Assembly: GCF_022605165.1 (NCBI RefSeq)
Contig: NC_063074.1
Coordinates: 213,501 to 277,500, forward strand
Origin: Purpureocillium takamizusanense
Lineage: Eukaryota > Ascomycota > Sordariomycetes > Hypocreales > Ophiocordycipitaceae
Direction of reading: 5' to 3'
Length of the DNA: 64,000 nucleotides
Numbering within the stretch: the first letter of the stretch is position 1; each line of letters opens with the position of its first letter. Positions 1 through 11,445 of this stretch are shown here, piece after piece. The translations under genes and the position numbers were made by a program. Below the pieces are notes generated by a model. It did no database searches. It was not told the DNA's origin and saw only the letters and a program-made list of their open reading frames with translations.

Positions 1-2242
1 GTCTATAGCTGTTTATCAACGAGGCGGAGATGTGGCCGCGCACGTGTGGCGATGACATGCGAGGATTGCCGAATCGGAGATGCGAGGGTCCAGGTATCGT
101 TTCGTATCGTCGCAACGGTCGGTAAGGTGGTTGCCACGCCGGGCACCCACGGCACAGCGGAAGACGCGGAGGGGAGAGGAGGGGAGGGGAGGCGGAGGAG
201 GCAAGGCGGCAGGGCAAGCGAGGATCGCGACTTGCGAGGCCGAGACACACGAGGGGAAGGCGCACCCCGTCCGTGGCGTGCTTGCCTTGTTGACGATTGA
301 TGCCTGCCTGACCAGCCAGCCCAGCAGGTGATGACCAGGTGGTGGTGACGATGGCGTCGACACCTGCACGAGAAAAAAAGCTAGGTACCTTGACCTGCCT
401 TGCCGTGCCTTTGGCCCGTTGCCGGACGTCGAGGGGGTTGCCGCGAAGGGGGGGGGGATGGGAATGGGGGTCAAGGACTCAGGGCACGATGGCGTCGCAC
501 CCTGGCGCCAAGCTGTGACGATCCCACGTGAGCCTGGCGCGGGTATTAGCCTGGGGCCTGGCCGCTGGTCTCCGTCTCAAAGGGTCTCAGCGGCGCATCC
601 TCTTTTCATCATTGACATTGATCGCCCTGTGCTGTCCCACGCCTCGCTCGTCCGGAGCTGTTGCAGAATGGGGATTTTTTGAGCGGGCATGCGCGACTTA
701 TTTCAACCGCGCTGGCCCCCGCGTAAGAGTAATCTTGGGCAAGGTACAAGCGATGGCCCAACAGGAGCGTTTCTTCTCTTTCTCTTTTTCACCTTCTTCC
801 TTTTCTGCGTCTCGACGGATGAAATACGGCATGTGGTCAGACTGGCAGTTCGCCCTCACAAGTCAATGTCTCCGCTGCCACGCTACCAGGTTACGACGTA
901 GATGGGCGGCGAGGCAGTGGCACGGGGCTTGGTGGGGGAGGGGGGGTGATGCCAAGGTGGATGGATGGAGGGAATCAGGGCGGCTTGCTGTGGAGGCGAC
1001 CTGCCTGAAATACCTCCTGTAGCCAGGCAGCCAGGCGTAGCAGGGCAGCTAGACGCCGCCACGGGCGTCGAGTGGCGGTAGAGTATTTGTGCTGGAGGTA
1101 CTGTCTAGGTGGTCAATAATTGATTGCATGACTGGCCGCGACTGCCATTCCTCCCGTTCCAGCCAGCCATGGGTTTCGTCAACTGTGCTATTTCAGGACG
1201 CGTGCGCAGTTGTGTTGCTGAGCTTGCCCATGCAAGGCTTCGTCGTACTCTTCAATCTTTCACCTGCAATTCCCCCCGGTTCCGTGACACGGTGCCTGTA
1301 AGCTCGCGCCCGGACCCCAACGCCCGCATGGCAGTGAAGACTTTTATTTTGCAGAAGCACGTACATTCGTACTCGGTAAGGTATGTGGGTACGTAGTACA
1401 GTACCTTATTTGGCAACCTCATGTGGACGTCATCGTGGTGGCCTGTTGGGCCATCCTGCGTTGCAGTCGACTCGAGCGATATACATGTCGCAGGCAAACG
1501 GACTGGGTGGGGAAAAGCACGGGATGCACGCACGGCCCATTGATCATGGAAGGATCTTGCAGCACAGCGTCGTACTGTATTGTACATTCATGAGTACCTA
1601 GTAGTACTATATACCGTACATGCCCCTGCCTGGCAGTACGGTGAAGTGCAACTCCTCGATGGAGCTGCTAGCTAGCGTATGAGAATCCATGGTGGTCAGA
1701 CCGTGCCCGACCGCTTCATATGTCCGCCTTCCCGCCAGAAAAGGAGTCGCCGAAGTTAGAGAAAACCCCTGGCGATTCAAAAGGCCGCTGACACCGCGGA
1801 GTCGTATGGTGGCTGCGGCATCTCGCACAATATGATGCTGCTTGGTGCGTGGCGGCAAGAAAGCCGTGTAACCGTTGACGATTGCCCGCGTCTCCCGCTA
1901 TCCATCTGACGTACGTCCAATGTACAAAAGTAATACCAACCTATACGAACGTACTGCAACAGCGGAATGGCGACGGACCAGGTCACACTGCACTACCTGT
2001 TTAGGCAGTGGACGCATCAGGGTTCTGCGGGGCACGCCTTGCTGCTGCCACCGCCAACAAGCATGAGTGGCGGCCCCAAGTATTTCCGGCGGGCCAGACA
2101 GACGGTCCTGGGGACGGGTCTCCTTATCTTATCTCTGGTAAATTTTCTGTACCCAGCGACGCGAAAGTCGCAGCGCCGCCGTCTGAAAGTGCCGAGCGTC
2201 CACCATCCGCAACAACAGCTTGCCTCGCAAACCACCATAACA
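1..2242. other. Intergenic region at the left edge
   Basis: I see no recognisable gene here. Open frames on both strands are short, proline/arginine-rich and lack conserved motifs. The frame of the next gene stays open upstream of its chosen start, from about 1967, without family resemblance. The stretch probably holds the promoter and 5' UTR of the UTP3 gene and flanking sequence of a gene outside the window. Confidence 0.6.
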
Positions 2243-4078
2243 ATGGGCAAGAAAAGAAAGGCCTCGTCGCGCAATGCCGAGGCCAAGGGCCCCAAAGACC
2301 TGGATGCCGCTGACGCCCGTCTTGGCCCAATTTCCACCTATGAAGATGTCGCCGACTCCGAAGACGAGTACTTCCTCAACCGAGACAAGATCATGCTCGA
2401 TGATGAGCCCGGATTGAAACGGAGGAGGAAGGATGACGAGGACTTTGAGCTGTCAGACGAAGAGGTGCTAGGCTACCAGGACACCGATTCGGAAGACGAT
2501 GTGCGACCTAAGAAACCGACAAAAAAGTCTGCTAAGAAATCCGGCGATGGCGAGTCGGACGAGGAGGGCGATGAGGACGAAGAAGGGGACGAAGGCTGGT
2601 GGGGCTCCTCCAAGAAGGAATACTACGACGCGGACAACATCAAGACCGAGGCTGATGCCTTGGAAGAAGAGGCTGAGGCGAAGCGGCTACAGCAGAAGAA
2701 GCTGTCCAAGATGCGAGAAGAAGACTTTGTCTTTGACGGCGACGAGTGGTTGGCGGGCGAGCAAGAAGAGGAAGACAACGACGAGCCAGTCGTCGAGGTC
2801 CTCAAGGATGTCGAGGTCACCGACGACATGACGCCCGAGGAGCGGTCGAAACTCCTTGCCACAAGATACCCCGAGTTTGAACACCTCGTCAACGAGTTTG
2901 AGGCGTTGCAGCCAGTTCTGTCGCAGCTCAAGGCCGACGCGGTCGGAAAGTCCGCCCGCACCCTGGAAGCCATCAAGTACTGGGTCCTGGGTTGCTACGT
3001 TGCCGCTCTGGGCGGCTACTTTGCCGTTCTGACCTCTCCCGCGCGAGATGGCGACAAGTCCCAAAAGGCTCTTGCGCCTACCGAGCTGCGGGATCACGAC
3101 GTCATGGAGACGCTGGTTGACTGTCGCAATGCCTGGGAAAGGGTCAAGAATGCACGATCACTCCACACGCCAAGCAGCCTACAGCCCGTCGAGATGGACA
3201 TCGATGACATCGCCGTGGATGCCCTGCACAACGTCGAGAAGCCCAAGAAAAAGAAGTCTACGAAGCTCGACAAGGTCAGCGCCGCCAAGAAAGCCGAGAA
3301 GCTGGCCCGAGCCAAGCAGATCGAGGACACCGTCGCGGATCTGTATGACCTGCCTGTCCCATCAAGGAAATCCAAAAGTTCGGCCAAGGCCACCCAGGCC
3401 AACAAGGACGACGACAACTCCGACTTTGGCGAGGAGGATGCCTTGGACGAGCGGACGGCTGCCGACAAGGCTGCGCGCAAGAAGAGTCTCAAGTTCTACA
3501 CCTCTCAAATCGCCCAAAAGGCCAACAAGCGGGCGGGCGCGGGCCGCGACGCCGGAGGAGACATGGATCTTCCGTACCGAGAGCGACTGCGCGATCGTCA
3601 AGCTCGACTCATGGCTGCGGCGGAGAAGAGGGGCCAGAAGGGATCCAAGCACGGCGCGGACCTCGGCGACGACGACAGCGACGACGATGACAACCAGGTC
3701 GCAAACTCCATGCGCGATAACGAGGATGACTACTACGATATGGTCGCCCATTCTTCCAAGGGCAAGCGGGAAGAAAAGGCTGCTCGCTACGCAGCCTTTG
3801 CCGCAGCCAGCAAGGCCGACAGAGTCGTGGAGAAGGAGGAGGTCGGGGAGGATGGCAAGCGTAAGATCACGTATGCCATCGAGAAGAACAAGGGCCTGGC
3901 GCCCAAGAGGAGCAAGGATGTCAGGAACCCCAGAGTGAAGCGGAGAAAGCAGTACGAGGCCAAGCAGAAGAAGCTGAAGAGCATGAAGCCCGTTTGGAAA
4001 GGAGGGGAGCCAAAGGGCGGATACCAGGGCGAACTGGCTGGTATCAACACGGCGGTGGTCAAGAGCGTCAAGCTGTAG
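2243..4078 (+). CDS. UTP3: U3 small nucleolar ribonucleoprotein protein Sas10/Utp3
   Basis: Intronless gene for a 611-residue nucleolar protein. Sas10/Utp3 is a component of the small-subunit processome that processes 18S pre-rRNA. The N-terminal 200 residues are highly acidic with Lys/Arg patches. A Sas10/Utp3/C1D-type helical region follows at about residues 210-300 (around RYPEFEHLVNEFEAL). The C-terminus, about 535-611, is the basic Sas10 domain with the diagnostic stretch NKGLAPKRSKDVRNPRVKRR. I chose the start at 2243 (ACAATGGGC context) because MGKKRK is the usual basic beginning of the family. The frame is open for a further 92 codons upstream, to 1967, but that part looks non-conserved. 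COG1 lies 380 bp downstream on the same strand. Length and both domains fit the family. Confidence 0.93.
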   Translation: MGKKRKASSRNAEAKGPKDLDAADARLGPISTYEDVADSEDEYFLNRDKIMLDDEPGLKRRRKDDEDFELSDEEVLGYQDTDSEDDVRPKKPTKKSAKKSGDGESDEEGDEDEEGDEGWWGSSKKEYYDADNIKTEADALEEEAEAKRLQQKKLSKMREEDFVFDGDEWLAGEQEEEDNDEPVVEVLKDVEVTDDMTPEERSKLLATRYPEFEHLVNEFEALQPVLSQLKADAVGKSARTLEAIKYWVLGCYVAALGGYFAVLTSPARDGDKSQKALAPTELRDHDVMETLVDCRNAWERVKNARSLHTPSSLQPVEMDIDDIAVDALHNVEKPKKKKSTKLDKVSAAKKAEKLARAKQIEDTVADLYDLPVPSRKSKSSAKATQANKDDDNSDFGEEDALDERTAADKAARKKSLKFYTSQIAQKANKRAGAGRDAGGDMDLPYRERLRDRQARLMAAAEKRGQKGSKHGADLGDDDSDDDDNQVANSMRDNEDDYYDMVAHSSKGKREEKAARYAAFAAASKADRVVEKEEVGEDGKRKITYAIEKNKGLAPKRSKDVRNPRVKRRKQYEAKQKKLKSMKPVWKGGEPKGGYQGELAGINTAVVKSVKL

Positions 4079-4458
4079 AAGCGCAAAATTCACATCAATT
4101 TTTCGGCTATTCGTTGCACATGCCATGGTGATTTCTACATACAGCCAGAGCGAGCAACTTGCTGGTCGTTGGTTGCAGCTTGTGAGCTTACAAGGGGAAC
4201 CGGCGGCTGGCAGAGCGGTGTCTACGTAAAACACGGTGTGTTACTGTGACTGCCCCACCACCGTCAAGACACCTGGCGAACCCCAGCCAGCTTCGTCGCC
4301 CGCGCCTCATACAACACAAAAGTCGAAACCACCAGCTCCGCCCAATTACCTGCGCAAACAACGTCGCGGACCCGCGGCTCAGCGCCTCTGTATTCTCGAT
4401 GTCGAACACGATATAGAAAGCCTCCGGGATTCCGTTTCAGGCGCCGCCCTCCGCCGCA
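4079..4458. other. UTP3-COG1 spacer
   Basis: This 380-bp spacer separates two genes transcribed in the same direction. It should hold the 3' end of UTP3 and the promoter and 5' UTR of COG1. I see no gene in it. Confidence 0.6.
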
Positions 4459-6894
4459 ATGGCCTCGTCGATACCCGACGTCGCGACCCTTACGTCGTCA
4501 GCCCAGATCTTCTCCTCAAACAAGACCCTGCCGCAGATCCGCGCGATACACAAGGCGCTCCATGTGCAGGTCGAGGAGAAGTCGAGCCGCCTGCGCACGC
4601 AGGTCGGCAGCTCGTACCGCGAGCTCTTAGGCACAGCCGACACAATCGTCCAGATGCATGGCGACAATGACCACGTCCAGGAGCTCTTGGGCAAGATCGG
4701 CGGCCGCTGCGGGCGCGCGGTGGTGGCGGCCAAGGCGACCGGCCTGGCCAAGTTCGTGGCCAACGAGCGCAACGAGGACATGAGCAGGGCTGCACGCCTC
4801 AAGCTGCTGAGCGGGTGCGGGCTCCTCGTCGGTCGGATACTCAAGGGGCAGGTGGCTGGCCTGGAAGAACATGCCAAGAGGGGCGACAGGCTCCTGCTGG
4901 CGGCCAAAGTCTGGGTGCTGATCCGGCTTCTACTCAAGGGCTTCGAGGAGGAGGCCGACGGCGTCAGCGGGACCCCTAAACTCGACCTAGGGGGCGCCTT
5001 CAGATCTCGGGACTCGCTTCGCCGGCGGCTCAACAGTGCGATCAAGAAGGTGATAGAGAATGCCAGCGACGACGCAGAGAGGGAGGATATTCTCAAGGCG
5101 CTCTGCGCACACTGCCTTGTCGCCAGCTCTGGTGCGAGCGATGCCCTCCGCTATTTTCTCTCCGCGCGAGCAGAGGCCATGGCGCTGGCATTCGACGTGG
5201 AAGGAGACGGACGCGCGACGACCACTGAAGACGTCGTGCACAGCTTGAGACTCTACACGAAGACAATCCTGGACGTTCAGGCTCTTGTACCCGCGAAGCT
5301 CTCGCCAGTTCTGGCGAGCCTCAAGAGCCGGCCGCTGCTCGCGGATCCCGCTCTCAAGCATCTCGAGGGATTGCGGTTGGACCTATACCATAGATGGTGC
5401 AGCGAGGAGCTACAGTACTTCACACCCTTCGTTCGGCACGACGACCTCGATGGGAAGCTAGCCAGAGAGAGGCTCACGAGCTGGGCGACAAAGGGTGGCC
5501 AGGTCCTCCTCGATGGCTTGAGGAAGACGCTGGAACACATGGCGGATTTCAAGTCCATCATGGAGCTCCGGACAGAGGTGCTCCAGCTTTGGATCCGCGA
5601 CGGCGGCAGGGCCAGAGGGTTCGACCCGTCGGACATGCAGGACGATCTTCGTGACGCCATCAACTCTCGCATGCTGGCAGTGCTGGAAACCAAGGTCACG
5701 AAGCTACGCCTAGTCGGGTCCGAAGTCCGAGCCACGCTCGAGGGATGGCGGGAAGGCTTCACGGACAAGCAGCTGGGCCTGTGGAACGAGAGCGGCTACG
5801 ACGAGGCCCTCGCAGCCGGCGCCGCGTCGTTTGTACAGGAGGTCACGTCTCGACTCTACGGTCGAAATGATGCGGTGTCCAAGGCGGCACATTCGTACAG
5901 CAGCTGGTACCACGTCATTGACGATGTCGAGGGCGTAGTTGAACTACTGAGAAAGCAGCGCTGGGACAACGACTACGACGAAATCGAAGACGAAGAGACC
6001 ATTGAGGCGAGGCAGCAGGCACTGAGCAAAGACGATCCGCGCAGGTTGCAGGAGAAACTGGACGCGACGCTCGACACATCTTTCGAGGAGCTGCAACAAC
6101 AGCTAGGCAAGCTTTGGGAGGAAAAGGCAGACAGCACCACAAATGGTGCGGTTGCAATGTACCTGGTGCGCGTTCTCAGGGATATTCGCGCGGGACTGCC
6201 GGACCGGCCATCCATCAAAAGCTTTGGGCTGTCCATGGTCCCCGAGCTGCACAGCAAGATTGTCACCAGCGTCTCCGCCCAGGCGTTGGGCGAGTTCATC
6301 GGCACCTTTCTGTCGAGCAGACGGGTGCCTGGCAGAGCACTCTGGGAGGGGGAGCCTGCGCTGCCGATTCAGCCATCGCCCGGACTTTTCCAATTCTTGC
6401 AGGAGCTGTCGCTGTCGATGACCGATGCGGGAGTTGACCTGTGGACCCCAGTGGCCGTTGTGGCCATGAAGAAGCACCTCTGCGAGCGGCTATGCGAATC
6501 ATGGCGCAAGGAATTGGCGACTCTTGCGGCGGAGCCGTCAGATCAACTCGAGACCAAGAAGAAGGACAGTGCCAAAGGCAAGGAGGCGGAGAAGGAGGAG
6601 GAAAAGGAATTGGGCCAGGCGGAGTCTCAGAACGAGAAGGATTCCGAGTTGGAGACAGCATCGGCTGGCGACCAGATCCGAGACGTCAGCACGCAGTGGC
6701 ATTTTGACGTTGCCTTCCTGGGCTGCTCCGTTGGCACCATTTCGGGAACGACTTCAGAGGGCCTCCTCAAGAAGCTGGAGGATGACTTGTACGAGCTTTC
6801 AGGGGTGTCCGATGAGTCGTCGCGCCAACGCATTACCAAGGCGGCGCAAGATTACTGGCACCGGACAAGCCTCTTGTTCGGGCTGCTGGCATAG
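4459..6894 (+). CDS. COG1: Conserved oligomeric Golgi complex subunit 1 (Cog1)
   Basis: Intronless gene for an 811-residue subunit of the COG tethering complex, which acts on the cytosolic face of the Golgi in retrograde intra-Golgi vesicle traffic. The N-terminal Vps51/COG1-type helical region is clear at about residues 10-90, with FSSNKTLPQIRAIHKAL and SSRLRTQVGSSYRELLGTADTIVQM. The remainder is helix-rich, as expected for a CATCHR-family subunit. A charged low-complexity Lys/Glu segment lies at about residues 695-735. The ATG at 4459 sits in a favourable CGCAATGG context and begins the conserved region. The stop lies only 132 bp from the stop of the convergent isomerase gene, so the 3' UTRs probably overlap or nearly so. 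Identification rests mainly on the N-terminal signature. Confidence 0.92.
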   Translation: MASSIPDVATLTSSAQIFSSNKTLPQIRAIHKALHVQVEEKSSRLRTQVGSSYRELLGTADTIVQMHGDNDHVQELLGKIGGRCGRAVVAAKATGLAKFVANERNEDMSRAARLKLLSGCGLLVGRILKGQVAGLEEHAKRGDRLLLAAKVWVLIRLLLKGFEEEADGVSGTPKLDLGGAFRSRDSLRRRLNSAIKKVIENASDDAEREDILKALCAHCLVASSGASDALRYFLSARAEAMALAFDVEGDGRATTTEDVVHSLRLYTKTILDVQALVPAKLSPVLASLKSRPLLADPALKHLEGLRLDLYHRWCSEELQYFTPFVRHDDLDGKLARERLTSWATKGGQVLLDGLRKTLEHMADFKSIMELRTEVLQLWIRDGGRARGFDPSDMQDDLRDAINSRMLAVLETKVTKLRLVGSEVRATLEGWREGFTDKQLGLWNESGYDEALAAGAASFVQEVTSRLYGRNDAVSKAAHSYSSWYHVIDDVEGVVELLRKQRWDNDYDEIEDEETIEARQQALSKDDPRRLQEKLDATLDTSFEELQQQLGKLWEEKADSTTNGAVAMYLVRVLRDIRAGLPDRPSIKSFGLSMVPELHSKIVTSVSAQALGEFIGTFLSSRRVPGRALWEGEPALPIQPSPGLFQFLQELSLSMTDAGVDLWTPVAVVAMKKHLCERLCESWRKELATLAAEPSDQLETKKKDSAKGKEAEKEEEKELGQAESQNEKDSELETASAGDQIRDVSTQWHFDVAFLGCSVGTISGTTSEGLLKKLEDDLYELSGVSDESSRQRITKAAQDYWHRTSLLFGLLA

Positions 6895-7026
6895 CGCAGA
6901 CCAGATAGGATATAAAAGACGGCAAAGCACAGCCATGTACCATTGCTGGGCTCATCAGAGTGACGATTTATATTTACAGACATGTGCGTCGCTACCCGAG
7001 CGAGCGCTCCACCGGGAGGTGGCCCA

Positions 7027-7830
7027 TCACAACTTGTGTCGCTTCTCGCCGCTGGCCAGCTTGCGGAACTCCTCCTGGGGGATGCCCTTGACGAAGCGCT
7101 CGAGCCCGGCGAAGACCTCGTGGACGTTTGCCTGGTGGATGGTCTCGAGTTCAGGGCGGCGGATGAGCTTCTTGATGCCGAGGAGGCTCTCGCCAATGAG
7201 GTGGTCCCCGAGCCGGTCATCCACCTCGGCGAGCACGCGCTCCCTAAATGCGGCGTCCTCGCCCTTGGGGTAGTCGAAGACGGCGTTGAGGAAACCCGCG
7301 GCGAGGAGCTCCCCGGCGGGGATGCGCCTGCTCATGATGAGGGCCTCGTTGGCCCTGGCGGGGCCGAGGCGCTGGGCGAGGGCGCGGGAGGCGCCGCCCT
7401 CGGCGACGAGGCCGATGGAGGAGAAGGGGGTGAGGAGGAAGGCGTGGGGCACGGCGTAGATGAAGTCGGCGAAGGCGACGAGGGCGGCGGAGAGGCCGAT
7501 GACGGGGCCGTTGAGGCCGACGACGAGGACCTTGGGGTGGGTGGCGAAGACGTGCGTGATGTTGAGGTTGAAGGCGACGAAGGTGGAGAGCCAGAGCTTG
7601 TGCGCGTCGGTGGCGTCGGAGGGGGCGGCGCGGGAGATGGAGACGTCGGCGCCGCTGGGTGGTGGTGATTGTCAGCCAGTCAGTCAGTCAGTGTGAGATA
7701 AAATGAGAGGGTGAGGGGTGTGAGTGGACGAGAGATGTGTTTATCGTCATGAAGCCGTCAGTGGTGGTGAGTGTGGGTGATGACGATGATGAGTATGGTT
7801 TCAGGAAGCGCATTGAAACCACAGAAACAC

Positions 7831-7861
<31 letters not shown>

Positions 7862-8201
7862 ATCCCTTCTTCTTCTTCTTCTTCTTCCCTCAGTCTGATC
7901 AAAACAGACAAGGGCAACAGAGTGATAGAAAATAACAGAAACACGAAAAAGAGAGTGAGAAAACTCACGCGGAAAAGTAACGCCCCTTGGCGAGAATGAC
8001 CGTCACAAACACCTCGTCGTGCGTGGCCACCTCCTGCATGAGGCGCGCCAGCTCATAGTACTGCAGCTGGCCGAGGGCGTTGAGCTTCTTGTCGTTGTCG
8101 ATGGTGATGACGGCGACGCGCCCGCGGTACTCGACGCTGATGACGGACTCTGCGCCGAGGGCGGCGTTTCTGCTGCTGCTGTTGCTGTCGTCGTTTGCCA
8201 T
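7027..8201 (-). CDS. Enoyl-CoA hydratase/isomerase family protein, probably peroxisomal delta3-delta2-enoyl-CoA isomerase
   Basis: Two exons, 8201-7969 and 7654-7027, joined over a 314-nt intron with GTGAGT donor and CAG acceptor, encode 286 residues. The splice restores the crotonase signature GRYFSAGADVS, which forms the first part of the oxyanion hole. Further on, the motif SSIGLVAEGGAS carries a glutamate in the position expected for the catalytic base of Eci1-type isomerases; true hydratases usually have two such glutamates. The protein ends in HKL, which resembles a type-1 peroxisomal targeting tripeptide. Together this suggests a role in peroxisomal beta-oxidation of unsaturated fatty acids. 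It is convergent with COG1. The family assignment is firm. Isomerase rather than hydratase activity, and the peroxisomal location, are inference. Confidence 0.88.
7831..7888. repeat. (CCAG)n followed by (CTT)n microsatellites
   Basis: Seven and a half CCAG units at 7831-7860 are followed, after a few bases, by about seven CTT units at 7866-7888. Both lie inside the intron of the enoyl-CoA isomerase/hydratase gene. Read on the gene's own strand, the second tract is purine-rich (GAA). Confidence 0.85.
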
Positions 8202-9979
8202 GGCGGAAAATGGATGGTGGTGCGAGCGTTTCGAGTGACTGTTTTCTTTTCTTTTGGGTGCGACAAGTAGTTTGGCCTGATCGGACGGTTTCTCCTTTCT
8301 CTGTTTCTCTCTCTCTCTTTTTTTTTATAGTGGCCTATCTCCTTCTAGGCCGCGATATGGTGGAGGGGGAAAAGGTCCCTTCCGTAAGTTGGTTGGGAAA
8401 AGAGAGAGGCACGGCGGTGGTCAGTGTGCGATATGTATGTATGTGACGAGGTCGCGCAACGCCAACGTCCAACACAGGTGGCTCAGAGACCCAACGATGA
8501 ATGCTAGTCGGGAAGAAACTGGATGGAATCTATAATAAACCAGCCGAGTTTGACGTCAGGAGGAAATTGGGTTTTTGCCCAGCTATGACACTGGTAGAAA
8601 GGCTTCCCGTTTCCCAGGTGTGTCGGATACCAAAAGGGAGGTCGTTGTCGTTCGTCGCACAAACGCAACACGGACAGACAAGAAACAACCGCGGATGCTA
8701 ACGTACTCCCCCACAAAAAAAAGCCCCCAGCCAGCAGCCAAAGGTTCCCCCCCGCTACCACCACCACGACGTGTGCCTCGGCCCCGCGCCTTGGCTCCCG
8801 AACGCTAATAAAAGAGACTGCGGGGATTCCGTAAAGTCCATCAAACCTCGGCAGCCCGGGACAACAAGAGAAGAGGGGGGGCCGCCGCCGCCGCCGCCTG
8901 TGCTGGTGCCGTGGGTGACACTCCCGGGATCCCGCGTCACCAGAAGGACACTGATTTCGCTAACTACCTTACTGCTACGTACGTACATGCACGCGCGTGG
9001 TGATAGGATACTTAAGTTACCTGGTGCCTGTCTGTACAAGGTCTATTGTGCGACTGTAGTACGTGCGTCCAGGTGCGTTAGTACGTTGCACCGGGGGAAC
9101 TAAAGTTACGGAGTAGTTATTGCACCCCTGCCCGCACCTGACGTCTGGAACATGCATGGACGCATGACTTCAAACAAACAAAAAGCCAAAAAGAAAATCA
9201 GAAATCCAACCGCTCTTGTATGTACTAGTTAGTACGTACGTACAAGTTATATACTTCGTGGTTGTAGCGCGTCGGATCTCGGCTGCCTTCTCGACTGGGC
9301 GACGGCCGGAGTTTTGCATTGTTTGCCGCCGCCCGGGGCATTCGGGTTTGAGAGGAAGACCATCAAGGGTCCATTGCCACAATATACACACAGAATAGGT
9401 AGCTGAGGAGACGGCAGCACACGCACTCTCAAGCGTTCGTCATCGTTCTCAACCTGGCCTTCCTTTCGTGATGACGCGCAAACACCCGCTCTCTTCTCAG
9501 CACGCGCTACCCTGCACCGGGACAGTCTGTCATCATCATCATCACCATCAATCATCCCGCCGCTGCACCATCGCATCAGCACTACCGATCCGTGTCGTCG
9601 GGTGCTTTGCCATTCTCACTGCGTCCCCATGCGTTTTGGCAGGCGGGGGTCGCGCGTTCGCCGGAAGGGGCGACGGTACCGAGGCTCTTGGTGTGGTCGC
9701 ACGACGGACCGCCTCTGGCCATTCCTCAAAGCTGGGACTTGGCCATGATCAACGACAGGGGAATTTATCACTGACCAACCCGTACGCAGCAATCACAAAA
9801 TAACAGGACTCGAGAAAAGGAACCAAGCGTAGATTCAATAGGTCCGACGGTCTAGCGTGCGGACAAGGACAAAACTCCAGAAATGCTAATATGCCGCAAA
9901 CGCGCCCGTCTCCCCCGCCCTGCCTGGCCAGCCATCCTGATCTACAGCCGTCATAAAGTCATGCAACCCGCCGTCTTCT
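8202..9979. other. Intergenic region between isomerase gene and RPA49
   Basis: Nearly 1.8 kb between the start of the isomerase gene and the end of RPA49, both on the minus strand. I see no gene. It contains pyrimidine-rich tracts near 8310, a CCG-repeat patch near 8880 and repeated TACGTAC-type words near 8975 and 9230. Confidence 0.6.
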
Positions 9980-11445
9980 CTATTTTCGACGAGGAGCAAT
10001 CAGCCTCTGCTTCGGGAAGTCGAGCGGCAGCGCAAGTCTCGCGATGTGGGCTTGCCGTCCCTGGGCCTTGCTGCCGACCAGCTTGACCCTGCCGCCAATC
10101 TCGTGGAAAAACTGGTTGATGGACGTCTGGCTTATCCTCAGGTCGTCCCGCAGGTTCTCCGTGTCCACCTCAAAATTGTCCACGATGCACGCGAACACGC
10201 AGCAGTGCGTCATGAGCAGGTCGATGTGGTATTTGCGCACCATACCGGCGTCAGAGAACTTGCGGCGTATGTTTTCGATGACGGCTTCCGGTGCGGGCGA
10301 CAGCACCTCTCGCAGCTGATCCCGCGACACCACTCGTCTGGTCCCTTGTTGCTTGCCGGGCTTCGTACCTGCGAGGTAGAAGAGTATCACGAACCCCATG
10401 TAACGGAGGACGCGCAGGCGGGTAACGGCATCGTCGTTGGTGGCAATGGCGTTGACGCGCGCGGCGATGAACCGCGAGGGAACCTGTATCCCTTCTTTAT
10501 GTCGCGCCTTTTCCTGCCATTCGCGGATGGGCACGAGGTTGAGTATGTCGCTTCCGATGATCACGTCCGGGTCGTAGACGTCCTGGATATCCGTCGCCGC
10601 CAGGTTGGCCTTGGGCACGGGCTTGGCGTCGTCGACAACGGCCTGCAGCTCTTCTCTTGTGGCCATTTGGGACGTCAGCGCCCCGACCGAGTCGAGCATG
10701 GCGCGGGCCGCGTTGTCTATTTTGGTCGGCGAGCCATCCCCAGGCTTCCTCTCCGGAGCGATGGCGTTGAGAACGTTTTCGCGAATCGCCTTCTTGGCCT
10801 TTTTGGTACCGAACGTCTGTCCGAGGTCTGTCTTGCGCTCCATCATGGTCTGCGGCCATGTTAGCGTTCACACGCTTCCATCGAAACATCCTCGTCGGTG
10901 TGTTGAAACATACCTGTCTAGTTCTAATATCCTCTGCCGAAGCAGTCGGCAGTTGCTTCGCGCGAACCTGGCCTCTCACAACCATCTTCTTGGCCTCGAC
11001 GACATCGAGCTTGCCTGTCTTAGGGTCGTAGATGCCCACGTAGTGCTTCAGGAGAGGCTTCGAGCCCCGGGGTTCTTCTTCCCTAGCAGTGTAGTCCAAG
11101 CTGCGGTGCGCGGTGGAGTGCAGGAGGAGCTCCTTGTCGACGGCATGCTTGGGGTGCTTCGTTTTTGTTCGCGCCTCGTCCTTGGACTGGTAGGAGTGAA
11201 ATACTAGAGTCTTGGGGATTTCCAGGCCCGGCGCGGTAGCTACAGGCGCGTCGAGTTAGCAATCGAGAAGACAGTGATCTTGCTACAGATATCGTCGACG
11301 TACCGACCACGGGAGGGCAGGATTTGGGCCGGAGGACCGAGGAGACTTTGGCGGTTGCCGCGGGCGCGTCCAGGACCACCTTTTTCTTGGGTTTGCCGGC
11401 AGACTCGCCATCGCGCTTGCGCTTCTTGCCGCTGCCGTCGCCCAT
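9980..11445 (-). CDS. RPA49: DNA-directed RNA polymerase I subunit RPA49
   Basis: Three exons, 11445-11304, 11239-10914 and 10849-9980, encode 445 residues. The introns of 64 nt each have good signals: GTACGT and GTATGT donors, CTAAC branch points, and TAG and CAG acceptors. Rpa49 pairs with Rpa34.5 on RNA polymerase I in the nucleolus, where it acts in initiation and elongation of rRNA synthesis. The N-terminus is basic (SGKKRKRDG). Residues about 47-155 form the dimerisation part. The C-terminal tandem winged-helix part carries ATDIQDVYDPDVIIGSDILN and IRRKFSDAG. The C-terminus PRRK is basic, as expected for a nucleolar protein. Length is close to yeast Rpa49 (415 residues). Identity is confident. 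Confidence 0.93.

Noticed and set aside
3362..4234. 290-codon open frame antisense to UTP3
   Set aside because: It is a shadow of the UTP3 coding frame, leucine/valine-rich with no family resemblance.
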